A stretch of DNA of 64,000 nt, from assembly GCF_003382565.3 (NCBI RefSeq), contig NZ_CP086253.1:2356001-2420000 (forward strand). Reading direction: 5' to 3'. The DNA comes from Pectobacterium aquaticum (GTDB taxonomy: Bacteria > Pseudomonadota > Gammaproteobacteria > Enterobacterales > Enterobacteriaceae). A program made the translations under genes and the position numbers. Shown one piece after another: positions 25,823-35,810 of the stretch. Numbering within the stretch: position 1 is the first letter of the stretch; the number at the start of each line of letters is the position of its first letter. The notes beneath the pieces are model-generated. The model ran no database searches. It was not told the origin of the DNA and saw only the letters and a program-made list of their open reading frames with translations.

Positions 25823-27460
25823 TTAGTGCTTGATGATATAAAGATCTTTCACGTAAACATTATCCTGCGGATCTTTGCCCGTTAATCCACCCACATAAGG
25901 TTTCACCAGTCGGGTATTGGCATAGTAGTAAACGGGTACGATAACTGCATCTTTATTTAGCAATGCTTCAGCCTGTTGATATACGGCAGCACGCTCTTCT
26001 TCGGTTTTCACCTGTAAAGATTTCGCCACCAGCGCATCAAACTCTTTGCTCTTATAGTGTGCCTTATTATTGCTGCTGTCCGACAACATACTGTTCAGGA
26101 AGGTAGACGGCTCGTTATAGTCGGCACACCACCCGCCACGCGCCAGATCATGCGTTCCCTGTTGGCGAGAGTTGAGGAACGTTTTCCACTCTTGATTTTC
26201 CAGTTTCACTTCCACGCCAATGTTCTGCTTCCATATCGAAGACGCTGCAATCGCCATCTTTTTATGAAGATCGGATGAGTTATAGAGCAAATTAAACGTC
26301 AGCGGTTTGTCTGCGGTGTAACCGGCTTCCGCCAGCAGTTTCTTCGCTTCTGCGTTACGTTTTTCTTGTGGCCAGGTGAACCATTCTGGGGTCTGCGCGT
26401 TGAAACCATCAATATATGGCGGTACAAAACCATAGGCAGGAATATCGCCTTGGTTTTTCACCTTATTGGTCAGAATATCCTGGCTCAGGCCCAGACGCAG
26501 CGCGGTACGCACCCGCACATCGTTAAACGGCGGCTTCTGATTATTGATTTCGTAATAGTAGGTGCATAAGTACGGGTCGACTTTCACTTCATTCGGGATT
26601 TCTTTCTTCAGCTTTTGAAACAATTCAATCGGCAGTTGGTTATAGGTCATATCAATTTCGCCGCTGCGATAGCGGTTGACGTCAGTCACTTCCGAAGCAA
26701 TAGGCAGGTACGTCACCTGATTAATCACGGTGTGGGCGTTATCCCAATATTGCGGGTTGCGCTCCAGCACTATTTTTTCGTTCACCACCCAGTCTTTCAG
26801 CTTGTAAGCACCGTTGCCGACCCAGTTTTGCGGCTGCGTCCATTTTTCACCGAATTTTTCAACGACGGCTTTATTGATTGGGGACATCGCGACGTAAACA
26901 GGCAGCTTATAGAAGTAAGGCACCGCTTCGGACAGCGTAACCTCAAAGGTATGATCGTCGATCGCTTTCACGCCCAGCGTATCCGAGGATTTCTTGCCAG
27001 CGATGATGTCATCGATATTCAGCAGATGACCATATTGCAGGTAGCTGGCGTAAGGCGATGCCGTCTTTGGATCGGCCAGACGCTGCCAGCTATAGACGAA
27101 ATCGTGTGCAGTAACCGGCTCACCGTTGGACCATTTGGCATCTTTACGCAGGTGGAACGTCCACACTTTAAAATCTTTGTTATCCCAGCTTTCTGCTACG
27201 CCGGGACTGGTTTTGCCGTTAACGTCGGAAATCACCAACCCTTCCAGCAGATCGCGCGACACGTTGGATTCCGGCACGCCTTCGATTTTATGCGGGTCAA
27301 GAGAGGAAACTTCAGCACCGTTGTTACGAACCAATTCCTGTTTTTCTGCTAACTGAACGCCGGCGGGAACGGTCGCGGCAAAGGCAGAAACAGCCATCGT
27401 GCTACTTAATGCTGCGATAATAGCGGCAGCGATTCTTTTTTTAGTTGTGATGTGTGTCAT
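25823..27460 (-). CDS. oppA: OppA, periplasmic oligopeptide-binding protein
   Basis: 545 residues of the SBP family 5. A Sec signal peptide ending ...MAVSAFA (about 1-28) precedes ATVPAGVQLAEKQELVRNNGAEVSSLDP. The conserved family signature appears as LLEGLVISDVNGKTSPGVAESW. It delivers peptides of two to five residues to OppBC. A second, similar gene lies 191 bp upstream on the same strand (27652-29322). In enterobacteria the oppA leader is a target of the GcvB small RNA; I did not verify pairing here. Confidence 0.95.
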   Translation of the reverse strand: MTHITTKKRIAAAIIAALSSTMAVSAFAATVPAGVQLAEKQELVRNNGAEVSSLDPHKIEGVPESNVSRDLLEGLVISDVNGKTSPGVAESWDNKDFKVWTFHLRKDAKWSNGEPVTAHDFVYSWQRLADPKTASPYASYLQYGHLLNIDDIIAGKKSSDTLGVKAIDDHTFEVTLSEAVPYFYKLPVYVAMSPINKAVVEKFGEKWTQPQNWVGNGAYKLKDWVVNEKIVLERNPQYWDNAHTVINQVTYLPIASEVTDVNRYRSGEIDMTYNQLPIELFQKLKKEIPNEVKVDPYLCTYYYEINNQKPPFNDVRVRTALRLGLSQDILTNKVKNQGDIPAYGFVPPYIDGFNAQTPEWFTWPQEKRNAEAKKLLAEAGYTADKPLTFNLLYNSSDLHKKMAIAASSIWKQNIGVEVKLENQEWKTFLNSRQQGTHDLARGGWCADYNEPSTFLNSMLSDSSNNKAHYKSKEFDALVAKSLQVKTEEERAAVYQQAEALLNKDAVIVPVYYYANTRLVKPYVGGLTGKDPQDNVYVKDLYIIKH

Positions 27461-27552
27461 TATTTTCTCCTGTAATGTTGTCGTGTTAGTTATCCCAGCA
27501 CGATTCCTGAATTAGAGCACTGTGAGAAAACGATTAATCGATTCGACTCACA

Positions 27553-27579
27553 ACCCATTCCCACAGAGCAGGAATGGGT
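27553..27579 (-). terminator. Possible terminator after the second oppA
   Basis: ACCCATTCC (27553-27561) pairs perfectly with GGAATGGGT (27571-27579) around a 9-nt loop, in the gap between the two oppA genes. There is no T tract on the minus strand, so it may only slow or stabilise the transcript. Confidence 0.35.
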
Positions 27580-27651
27580 AACCAGAGAGTAAACACCAAA
27601 TTAATCGCTGTTCGCTCACTTCATTTGCATCAAACCGTAAACAGCGGTGGA

Positions 27652-29322
27652 TTAATGCTTAATGATATAGAGATCCTTCACCCGTAGATTATCCAACGGA
27701 TCCTTGCCGGTAATACCGCCGACATAAGGTTTTACCAGTCGGGTATTCGCGTAGTAATAGACCGGCACGATCGTCGCGTCTTTATCCAACTGCGATTCCG
27801 CCTGCTGATAAATCTCTGCGCGTTCATCGTCCGTTTTTGCCTGAACAGCCTGCGCCATCAGCGTGTCGAACGCCGCGCTCTTATAATGGGCCGTGTTATT
27901 GCTACTGTCTGACAGCATGCTATTCAGGAACGATGTCGGTTCGTTATAGTCCGCACACCATCCGGCACGCGCAACGTCATAATTGCCTTGATGACGCGTG
28001 CTGAGATAAGTTTTCCATTCCTGATTTTCCAATTTCGCGTCGACGCCCAGATTCTGTTTCCAGACCGAGACCGCTGCAATCGCCAGTTTCTTATGCAGAT
28101 CTGACGAGTTATAGAGCAAACTAAACGTCAGCGGTTTCTCTGCGGTATAGCCCGCTTCCGCCAGCAGTTTTTTCGCTTCTTCATTACGTTTCGCCTGTGG
28201 CCAGGTAAACCACTCTGGCGTATGCGCTTTCAAGCCGTCCGTAAACGGAGGAATATAACCATAGGCGGGAATATCGCCCTGATTTTTCACTTTATTGGTC
28301 AATATGTCTTGATCAAGCCCCATGCGCAGAGCCGTACGTACCCGTACATCGTTAAATGGCGGTTTCTGGTTGTTGATTTCGTAATAATACGTACAGAGGA
28401 AAGGATTAACGTTAACTTCTTGTGGAATTTCTTTTTTCAGCTTCTGAAATAGCTCAATGGGCAATTTATTATTGGTGACATCAATTTCACCCGCACGGTA
28501 ACGGTTAACATCCGTCACTTCAGAAGCAATCGGCAAATAGGTGACCTGATTAATCACGGTCTTGGCGTTATCCCAATATTGGGTATTACGCTCCAGCACA
28601 AGCCGCTCATTCACAACCCAGGATTTCAGGCGGTAGGCGCCATTCCCTACCCAGTTTTCCGGCTGAGTCCATTTATCACCAAATTTCTCCACTACCGCTT
28701 TATTTACCGGAGACAGGGATGAGTGATTCAGTAATTTATAAAAGTAAGGGATCGGTTCGCTTAATGTCACTTCCAGCGTATGGTCGTCGAGCGCTTTTAC
28801 GCCTAACGTATCAGGAGATTTCTTGCTGGCGATAATGTCATCGATATTCAGCAGATGACCATACTGTAAATAGCTGGCGTAAGGAGAAACGGTTTTCGGA
28901 TCGGCCAGACGCTGCCAGCTATAAACGAAATCTTGTGCGGTAACGGGCTCGCCATTCGACCATTTGGCGTCTTTGCGTAAATGGAATGTCCAGACTTTAA
29001 AATCGCTGCTTTCCCACCGCTCGGCCACGCCAGGAATCGGGTGTCCATCCGGATCGGAAATCACCAACCCTTCATATAGATCGCGCGCGACGTTGGATTC
29101 CGGCACACCTTCTATTTTCTGCGGATCCAGTGATGACACTTCAGCACCATTGTTTCTCACCAGAGCCTGCTCTTTCGCCAGCTCAACACCGGCAGGTACA
29201 GTCGCAGCCTGAACATTCACGCATGACGCCATCACTGCTGCGGCAATCATGCTGGTAACAAAGCATCGTTTTGTTTTGCGAGTTTTCACTTTATAAACGC
29301 CCCTGTCTTGATACAACGCCAT
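27652..29322 (-). CDS. Second OppA-like periplasmic oligopeptide-binding protein
   Basis: About 556 residues, SBP family 5, aligned along its whole length with the neighbouring OppA and clearly its paralogue (for example shared DVNRYRxGEIDxTxNxLPIELFQKLKKEIP). The N-terminus is a basic signal peptide followed by QAATVPAGVELAKEQALVRNN. Start choice is open: ATG 29322 has GGAG upstream, ATG 29334 adds four residues, and GTG 29289 with AGGGG would give the most compact signal peptide. It has its own long upstream region and probably its own promoter, supplying an alternative peptide specificity to OppBCDF (inference). E. coli has ychE here instead. Confidence 0.92.
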   Translation of the reverse strand: MALYQDRGVYKVKTRKTKRCFVTSMIAAAVMASCVNVQAATVPAGVELAKEQALVRNNGAEVSSLDPQKIEGVPESNVARDLYEGLVISDPDGHPIPGVAERWESSDFKVWTFHLRKDAKWSNGEPVTAQDFVYSWQRLADPKTVSPYASYLQYGHLLNIDDIIASKKSPDTLGVKALDDHTLEVTLSEPIPYFYKLLNHSSLSPVNKAVVEKFGDKWTQPENWVGNGAYRLKSWVVNERLVLERNTQYWDNAKTVINQVTYLPIASEVTDVNRYRAGEIDVTNNKLPIELFQKLKKEIPQEVNVNPFLCTYYYEINNQKPPFNDVRVRTALRMGLDQDILTNKVKNQGDIPAYGYIPPFTDGLKAHTPEWFTWPQAKRNEEAKKLLAEAGYTAEKPLTFSLLYNSSDLHKKLAIAAVSVWKQNLGVDAKLENQEWKTYLSTRHQGNYDVARAGWCADYNEPTSFLNSMLSDSSNNTAHYKSAAFDTLMAQAVQAKTDDERAEIYQQAESQLDKDATIVPVYYYANTRLVKPYVGGITGKDPLDNLRVKDLYIIKH

Positions 29323-30328
29323 ACCGGACTCCATGCGTAAAAATTGCCGTTACATAGAGCAGAAAAGATCGCCCATTATCCCAATAAATCATAAAATTAA
29401 TTTATGGATGAATAACGAATAGCGGGTCGATACTCGAAGCTATCAAAAGCAGACACATTCGCCAATATTTTTACATTGATGTTGCTTAATTTTCTTTACT
29501 ACAGGCTGGTAAATGTTTTATTTCAATCGTCTAATAAAATCATTAACCCATTGATAAGCAATGATTTTTCAATCAATTTTCAGATATTTTTAAAATATTC
29601 AGCAATTTATAAATTTTGAGCAAAAAAACATCGTAGTGGGTTTCATCATTTTCACAGCACAAAAATGATGATGCATGCTTATCTTTCGGCGTCATCACCT
29701 GACCAGAATGTTATTATTTTAACAAATTCGTTACTCATCTTGCACAAGATGAGTACGCGATTCCCTTAGGGTAGGCCACACGTAAAATAACTCACTCAAT
29801 TAAGATATAAGCATCGTTTATGCGAACACGTTTTATACGAACAGGTCATTCCGGTTATGTGCACAGCGTTGTGCCCAGAACGCTCCCAACTCTGTCGTAC
29901 TCCGGTGCCCGCTCCATCCCTTACCATCCCTTTTGGGTATAAAATCAGCTAATTTATCTGGTTAATGATAGGTATTATCAATATCAATTTGCTGAATGGT
30001 GTCAGCTTAAAGAAAAGTCGATACGGATCACAAAAAAAACACCCACAAATAGGTATGCTCAACGCATGCTGTAACGGACACGTAGATCTTCTTCGTTTTG
30101 ACGTAATTTCAAAACAATATTTCAAAAATTTATGATATTGGCGGTTACAGTATTTTAAAAAGCAATAATTGCACCACAACGGCGGCTGACAAGCTCTTTG
30201 AGTCAATTAATGCGAAATAGGCAGAAAAGATTAGCAAGGTAACGAAACCACACCCCGTTCGTTTATCTATACTGTTCTATCCTGCGAACAATTGACTGAA
30301 AGAGTTTACCATTTATCAGGAGAGCATT
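29323..30328. other. 1-kb non-coding control region between oppA2 and adhE
   Basis: A strongly AT-rich stretch of about 1000 bp between divergent genes. It holds a CATCATTTT/AAAATGATG hairpin (29644-29670), an 11-bp perfect inverted repeat (29732-29755) and AGGAG before adhE. An 85-codon frame at 29949-30206 (minus) is Cys/Lys/Ile-rich with no recognisable motif and I do not call it. In E. coli adhE likewise has a long leader subject to Cra, Fis and RNase III control; I could not place those sites here. Confidence 0.5.
29732..29755. repeat. 11-bp perfect inverted repeat upstream of adhE
   Basis: Arms TACTCATCTTG and CAAGATGAGTA are separated by CA only, giving a near-perfect 24-bp palindrome about 575 bp before adhE and 410 bp before oppA2. 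There is no T tract, so it looks more like an operator than a terminator. Confidence 0.6.
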
Positions 30329-33004
30329 ATGGCCGTAACCAACATTGCTGAACTTAACGCATTGGTCGAAAGAGTGAAAAAGGCACAGCAGGAATTTGCC
30401 ACTTACACTCAGGAACAGGTGGACAAAATCTTCCGCGCTGCCGCACTCGCAGCATCGGATGCCCGTATCCCACTGGCAAAAATGGCGGTTGCCGAATCCG
30501 GCATGGGGATCGTGGAAGATAAAGTCATCAAAAACCACTTCGCCTCCGAGTACATTTATAATGCCTATCAGGATGAAAAAACCTGCGGCGTCCTCTCTAC
30601 TGATGACACGTTTGGTACCATTACGATTGCCGAGCCGATTGGCCTGATTTGCGGTATTGTTCCCACCACTAACCCCACGTCTACCGCTATTTTTAAAGCG
30701 TTGATCAGCCTGAAGACCCGTAACGGGATTATCTTCTCTCCCCATCCACGTGCAAAAAATGCGACCAATAAAGCCGCTGACATTGTTCTGCAAGCGGCCA
30801 TTGCGGCAGGCGCACCGAAAGACATCATCGGCTGGATCGATCAGCCTTCCGTCGACCTGTCCAACCAGCTTATGCACCACCCCGATATCAACCTGATTCT
30901 GGCGACTGGCGGCCCGGGCATGGTGAAAGCCGCATACAGCTCCGGTAAACCGGCGATCGGCGTCGGCGCAGGTAACACGCCTGTTGTCGTTGACGAAACC
31001 GCAGATATCAAGCGTGCCGTTGCGTCTATTCTGATGTCGAAAACCTTCGATAACGGCGTAATTTGTGCGTCAGAACAGTCAGTCATCGTGGTAGACAGCG
31101 TCTATGATGCTGTACGTGAACGTTTTGCCACCCATGGCGGCTACATGCTGAAAGGAAAAGAACTGCATGCCGTGCAGGGCATCCTGCTGAAAAACGGTTC
31201 ACTGAACGCCGACATTGTGGGGCAACCTGCACCGAAGATCGCGGAAATGGCGGGCATCACTGTGCCTGCAAACACCAAAGTGCTGATCGGTGAAGTGACG
31301 GCCGTTGACGAATCCGAACCGTTTGCCCATGAAAAACTGTCTCCAACGCTGGCGATGTACCGTGCGAAAGACTTCAATGACGCCGTCATTAAAGCGGAAA
31401 AACTGGTGGCAATGGGTGGCATCGGTCACACATCCTGCCTGTATACCGATCAGGACAATCAGCCAGAGCGCGTGAATCATTTCGGTAATATGATGAAAAC
31501 GGCACGTATCCTGATTAACACCCCAGCGTCTCAGGGCGGTATCGGCGATCTTTACAACTTCAAACTCGCGCCGTCTCTGACGCTGGGCTGTGGCTCATGG
31601 GGCGGAAACTCCATCTCCGAAAACGTCGGTCCGAAGCACTTGATCAACAAGAAAACGGTAGCCAAGCGAGCAGAGAATATGTTGTGGCATAAACTTCCTA
31701 AATCCATTTATTTCCGTCGCGGCTCGCTGCCTATTGCCCTTGAAGAAGTCGCTTCCGATGGTGCAAAACGTGCATTTATCGTGACCGACCGCTTCTTGTT
31801 CAACAATGGCTATGTCGATCAGGTGACGTCTGTACTGAAACAGCACGGACTGGAAACCGAAGTGTTCTTCGAAGTTGAAGCTGACCCGACGCTGAGCATC
31901 GTGCGTAAAGGTGCAGAACAAATGCATTCCTTCAAGCCGGATGTGATTATTGCGCTGGGCGGTGGTTCTCCAATGGATGCCGCGAAGATCATGTGGGTGA
32001 TGTATGAGCACCCGACGACACACTTCGAAGAGCTGGCGCTGCGCTTTATGGACATCCGTAAGCGTATCTACAAGTTCCCGAAAATGGGCGTAAAAGCCAA
32101 GATGGTGGCGATTACCACCACATCCGGTACGGGTTCCGAAGTCACGCCGTTTGCCGTGGTGACCGACGATGCCACCGGGCAGAAATATCCGTTGGCAGAC
32201 TATGCGCTGACGCCAGATATGGCGATTGTTGATGCCAATTTGGTCATGAATATGCCGAAATCGCTGTGTGCGTTTGGTGGGCTTGATGCAGTAACCCACT
32301 CACTGGAGGCCTATGTTTCTGTGCTGGCAAACGAATATTCAGATGGACAGGCGTTACAAGCGCTGAAACTCCTGAAAGAAAACTTGCCAGACAGCTACCG
32401 TGACGGTGCGAAAAACCCAGTTGCCCGCGAGCGTGTGCACAATGCTGCGACGATTGCAGGTATCGCGTTTGCCAACGCCTTCCTCGGCGTTTGTCACTCC
32501 ATGGCGCATAAGCTGGGCTCAGAGTTCCATATTCCGCATGGCCTGGCTAACGCCCTGCTGATCTCAAACGTCATTCGCTATAACGCGAACGACAACCCGA
32601 CCAAGCAAACGACGTTCAGCCAGTATGACCGTCCACAGGCTCGCCGCCGTTACGCGGAAATAGCCGACCACCTGCGTTTGACTGCTCCAAGCGATCGTAC
32701 CGCGCAGAAAATCGAGAAATTGCTGAACTGGCTGGAAGAAATGAAAACTGAGCTGGGGATCCCAACGTCCATTCGTGAAGCGGGCGTGCAGGAGGCCGAT
32801 TTCTTAGCTAAAGTAGATAAACTGTCAGAAGATGCGTTCGACGATCAGTGTACTGGCGCTAACCCGCGTTACCCGCTGATTTCAGAGTTGAAACAGATTC
32901 TGCTGGATACTTACTACGGTCGTAAGTTCTCTGAAGAAGAAAAAACGGAAGCGGCTGAACCTGCAGTAAAAGCCGCTAAAACTGGCAAGAAAACCGCTCA
33001 CTAA
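30329..33004 (+). CDS. adhE: Bifunctional aldehyde-alcohol dehydrogenase AdhE
   Basis: 891 residues, full length. The N-terminal CoA-acylating acetaldehyde dehydrogenase domain (about 1-440) has its catalytic Cys246 in NGVICASEQS. The C-terminal iron-dependent alcohol dehydrogenase (about 450-870) has GGGSPMDAAK, TTTSGTGSEVTPFAV and the metal-ligand segments HSLEAY and CHSMAHKLG. It reduces acetyl-CoA to ethanol in fermentation and forms spirosomes. The C-terminus ends in an Ala/Lys-rich tail. AGGAG precedes the ATG. Confidence 0.98.
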   Translation: MAVTNIAELNALVERVKKAQQEFATYTQEQVDKIFRAAALAASDARIPLAKMAVAESGMGIVEDKVIKNHFASEYIYNAYQDEKTCGVLSTDDTFGTITIAEPIGLICGIVPTTNPTSTAIFKALISLKTRNGIIFSPHPRAKNATNKAADIVLQAAIAAGAPKDIIGWIDQPSVDLSNQLMHHPDINLILATGGPGMVKAAYSSGKPAIGVGAGNTPVVVDETADIKRAVASILMSKTFDNGVICASEQSVIVVDSVYDAVRERFATHGGYMLKGKELHAVQGILLKNGSLNADIVGQPAPKIAEMAGITVPANTKVLIGEVTAVDESEPFAHEKLSPTLAMYRAKDFNDAVIKAEKLVAMGGIGHTSCLYTDQDNQPERVNHFGNMMKTARILINTPASQGGIGDLYNFKLAPSLTLGCGSWGGNSISENVGPKHLINKKTVAKRAENMLWHKLPKSIYFRRGSLPIALEEVASDGAKRAFIVTDRFLFNNGYVDQVTSVLKQHGLETEVFFEVEADPTLSIVRKGAEQMHSFKPDVIIALGGGSPMDAAKIMWVMYEHPTTHFEELALRFMDIRKRIYKFPKMGVKAKMVAITTTSGTGSEVTPFAVVTDDATGQKYPLADYALTPDMAIVDANLVMNMPKSLCAFGGLDAVTHSLEAYVSVLANEYSDGQALQALKLLKENLPDSYRDGAKNPVARERVHNAATIAGIAFANAFLGVCHSMAHKLGSEFHIPHGLANALLISNVIRYNANDNPTKQTTFSQYDRPQARRRYAEIADHLRLTAPSDRTAQKIEKLLNWLEEMKTELGIPTSIREAGVQEADFLAKVDKLSEDAFDDQCTGANPRYPLISELKQILLDTYYGRKFSEEEKTEAAEPAVKAAKTGKKTAH

Positions 33005-33017
33005 CGTTCTTGCTATT

Positions 33018-33043
33018 ACCGCCTTAGCCTAAAGGCGGTTTAT
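33018..33043 (+). terminator. First hairpin after adhE
   Basis: ACCGCCTT (33018-33025) pairs with AAGGCGGT (33032-33039), followed by TTATC, 13 nt after the adhE stop. Confidence 0.6.
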
Positions 33044-33052
33044 CTCTCAACG

Positions 33053-33087
33053 ATGCCCAACTCTTTTAAGGTTGGGCATTTTTATTA
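33053..33087 (+). terminator. Rho-independent terminator of adhE
   Basis: ATGCCCAAC (33053-33061) pairs perfectly with GTTGGGCAT (33071-33079), followed by TTTTTATT. It is the second of two hairpins in series after adhE. Confidence 0.88.
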
Positions 33088-33158
33088 CTCGTCCTCAGCA
33101 TAGATACGCATCACTGCGCCGTGTATTCATCGCCCTGCCTGTAGGATATTTAATCGAT

Positions 33159-33755
33159 TTACTCGCTTTCTTTACGGGTTAATCCCAGCGCAATTTTATA
33201 ATGTTTACGGCATACGGAAACATAGCTCTCATTACCGCCAATAACGACCTGCTCTCCTTCGTGAACGGCATTACCTTGTGCATCTAACCGCAATACACAG
33301 TTGGCTTTACGGCCGCAATGACAGACCGTTTTTAACTCGATCAACTTATCTGCCCACGCTAATAAATAGTGACTCCCAGAAAACAAATCTCCACGAAAAT
33401 CAGTACGCAATCCGTAACACAATACCGGAATATCTAATTGGTCTACGACATCGGAAAGCTCACTCACCTGCTCGCGGGTTAAAAATTGACATTCATCAAT
33501 TAACACACAATCTACAGGTTGAACGCGGTGCGCTTTCTCCAGCAATCCAAATAAGGATGTCTGCGGATTAAATAATAATGCCGGAGAAGAAAGGCCGATC
33601 CGTGAACTGACTATCCCCACGCCATGCCGATTATCTATTTCTGCAGTGAACACCAGCGTACGCATCCCACGCTCCTGGTAGTTATATGACGACTGCAATA
33701 GCGCCGTCGATTTCCCTGCATTCATTGCAGAATAATAAAAATAAAGTTGGGCCAC
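33159..33755 (-). CDS. tdk: Thymidine kinase
   Basis: 198 residues, type II thymidine kinase. The P-loop is SAMNAGKST (9-17), the Walker B-like DECQFL carries the catalytic Glu, and the C-terminal lasso domain has zinc-binding cysteines (CHCGRKANC and CRKHY). It phosphorylates thymidine and deoxyuridine with ATP in the salvage pathway. It is convergent with adhE and divergent from hns, as in E. coli. Confidence 0.96.
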   Translation of the reverse strand: MAQLYFYYSAMNAGKSTALLQSSYNYQERGMRTLVFTAEIDNRHGVGIVSSRIGLSSPALLFNPQTSLFGLLEKAHRVQPVDCVLIDECQFLTREQVSELSDVVDQLDIPVLCYGLRTDFRGDLFSGSHYLLAWADKLIELKTVCHCGRKANCVLRLDAQGNAVHEGEQVVIGGNESYVSVCRKHYKIALGLTRKESE

Positions 33756-34148
33756 TCGGTCACTCCAAAAGGCAGGCTATATGATCTTCGGGTCGTAAAC
33801 ACTTATTGTAACAACTCGTCTTCACGCTGCGCAATGGGCTATTCATCGGCCATATTTTGTCCATACACCCACCAATGGCGGTCTGTTATGATAAAAGAGA
33901 TAAACGTTCCTTATAACAACGGCGCGGCATCAATAAGTCATTCTCTGCCGTTTGAGGGAGAAAATCGGCATACCAAATGTATTTTTTTGATAACAGGAAA
34001 GTATTTATATTTATGCAACATACGATGCGAGATCTGTTTTAAAAATGATATTTTTTAACAAACTTACAAATTTGACTATTGCAGAAAGGAAAATAGCACT
34101 CTATTATCACACCACACGCCACCAATAATATTATTTGAGATTATCACA
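33756..34148. other. Control region between tdk and hns
   Basis: About 393 bp, AT-rich towards hns. A 104-codon frame (33747-34058, plus) has unbiased composition and no motif and is not called. The best promoter candidate for hns is at 34079-34107. Confidence 0.5.
34079..34107 (+). promoter_or_regulatory. Candidate hns promoter
   Basis: TATTAT (34102-34107, five of six -10 matches) with a weak -35 TTGCAG (34079-34084) at 17-bp spacing. This would give a leader of about 35 nt before hns. Confidence 0.4.
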
Positions 34149-34556
34149 ATGAGCGAAGCACTAAAGATTCTTAACAACATCCGTACTCTGCGTGCCCAGG
34201 CAAGAGAATGTACCCTGGATACTTTGGAAGAAATGCTGGAAAAACTGGAAGTCGTGGTTAATGAACGCCGCGAAGAAGATAGCCAGGTTCAGGCTGAAGT
34301 TGAAGAACGTGCGCGTAAATTGCAACAATATCGCGAAATGCTGATGGCAGACGGTATTGACCCTAACGAATTAATGCAGTCTTTAGGCTCAGTTAAGGTT
34401 GCAGGTAAAAGCAAGCGCGCTGCCCGCCCAGCAAAATATCAATACACTGACGAAAACGGCGAACTTAGAACCTGGACCGGTCAGGGTCGTACACCGGCAG
34501 TAATCAAGAAAGCAATCGAAGAGCAAGGTAAATCTTTAGACGATTTCCTGCTGTAA
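34149..34556 (+). CDS. hns: H-NS, nucleoid-associated gene silencer
   Basis: 135 residues. The N-terminal helical oligomerisation domain (about 1-80) begins MSEALKILNNIRTLRAQAREC. A flexible linker follows, then the C-terminal DNA-binding domain with the AT-hook-like loop TWTGQGRTP near residues 111-119. H-NS coats AT-rich, often horizontally acquired DNA and silences it. Length and sequence fit the main chromosomal H-NS rather than a truncated antagonist. Confidence 0.97.
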   Translation: MSEALKILNNIRTLRAQARECTLDTLEEMLEKLEVVVNERREEDSQVQAEVEERARKLQQYREMLMADGIDPNELMQSLGSVKVAGKSKRAARPAKYQYTDENGELRTWTGQGRTPAVIKKAIEEQGKSLDDFLL

Positions 34557-34578
34557 TCGTTTATAAATACTGAATACA

Positions 34579-34612
34579 AAAAAACCCCCGATAACTATCG
34601 GGGGTTTTTCTT
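34579..34612 (+). terminator. Rho-independent terminator of hns
   Basis: AAAACCCCCGATA pairs with TATCGGGGGTTTT across a 3-nt loop (34581-34609), with a T run, about 25 nt after the hns stop. It may also act on convergent galU from the other side. Confidence 0.9.
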
Positions 34613-34703
34613 TGGTAGCGCATATTGCAAAGAGAAAACAGATATGTCGCCATTTTGGGATGCTCTCTGTTTTTTGTAAACAGAGAGCAATCACTACATT
34701 CTG

Positions 34704-35615
34704 TTATTTTTCCTCGGCTTCAATTGTTTCCTGCAGCCACTGCGCAAACTCCTGACCTAAACCATCATGGCGTAAACCATATTCCACGAATGCCTGCATA
34801 TAGCCTAATTTATTACCACAGTCATGGCTCACACCTTTCAGGTGATACGCTTCTACTGTTTCTTTTTCCATCAACATTGCGATGGCATCGGTTAACTGAA
34901 TTTCATTACCTGCGCCAGGCGGTGTTTTCTCCAGCAGAGACCAAATATCCGCAGAGAGGACATAACGGCCAACGACGGCTAAATTAGACGGGGCTTCGGA
35001 AGCCTTAGGTTTTTCAACTACACCAACCATAGGTGCGCTATCCCCTGCTTTTAATTCCACACCTTTACAGTCGACCACGCCATAGCTACTTACATTCTCA
35101 ACCGGCTCAACCATAATCTGGCTACGGCCTGTCGTAGAAAAACGCTGTAGCATTTCGCTCAGGTTATCTTTCTTCAGATCGGATTCATATTCATCAATAA
35201 TCACATCCGGCAGAATAACCGCGACAGGCTCATCCCCAACTAACGGATGCGCGCACAATACGGCATGACCCAGCCCTTTGGCTAACCCCTGACGCACTTG
35301 CATAATGGTAACGTGCTTAGGACAGATAGATTGAATCTCTTCCAACAGTTGACGTTTAACGCGTTTTTCCAGTATGGCTTCCAGTTCAAAACTGGTATCG
35401 AAATGGTTTTCGATAGAATTCTTAGAAGAGTGTGTAACAAGAATAATTTCATTAATCCCAGCGGCGATACACTCATTAACAACATATTGGATCAGCGGTT
35501 TATCTACCAACGGCAGCATTTCTTTAGGAATGGCTTTGGTGGCAGGCAGCATACGCGTCCCTAATCCAGCAACTGGTATGACCGCTTTTTTTACTTTTTT
35601 ATTCACAATCGACAT
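34704..35615 (-). CDS. galU: UTP-glucose-1-phosphate uridylyltransferase
   Basis: 303 residues. The nucleotidyltransferase signature GLGTRMLPATKAIPKEM is near the N-terminus and VEKP in the middle. It makes UDP-glucose, needed for LPS core, capsule, trehalose and galactose metabolism. It is convergent with hns and lies downstream of rssAB on the same strand, as in E. coli. Confidence 0.97.
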   Translation of the reverse strand: MSIVNKKVKKAVIPVAGLGTRMLPATKAIPKEMLPLVDKPLIQYVVNECIAAGINEIILVTHSSKNSIENHFDTSFELEAILEKRVKRQLLEEIQSICPKHVTIMQVRQGLAKGLGHAVLCAHPLVGDEPVAVILPDVIIDEYESDLKKDNLSEMLQRFSTTGRSQIMVEPVENVSSYGVVDCKGVELKAGDSAPMVGVVEKPKASEAPSNLAVVGRYVLSADIWSLLEKTPPGAGNEIQLTDAIAMLMEKETVEAYHLKGVSHDCGNKLGYMQAFVEYGLRHDGLGQEFAQWLQETIEAEEK

Positions 35616-35810
35616 AAACAGCCTCTTATATACCGTTCAAATAATGAACTTTATTTATCTAATCCAAATAACCGCAAGAGTATAACGATTTTAACAAGGG
35701 CATGCTTGTCCCAACGTTACCGTTCAATAAAAATAAGATAACTCCCTACATAGTAGGAAATAAAAAATAATACCGAAAGAGAGGTATTACCCGAATCCCG
35801 CACCATCAGA

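Noticed and set aside
29949..30206. 85-codon frame on the minus strand upstream of adhE
   Set aside because: Low-complexity Cys/Lys/Ile-rich product without ribosome site or motif, inside an AT-rich control region.
33747..34058. 104-codon frame between tdk and hns
   Set aside because: Starts inside tdk on the other strand, no recognisable domain, no Shine-Dalgarno; region is the hns control region.
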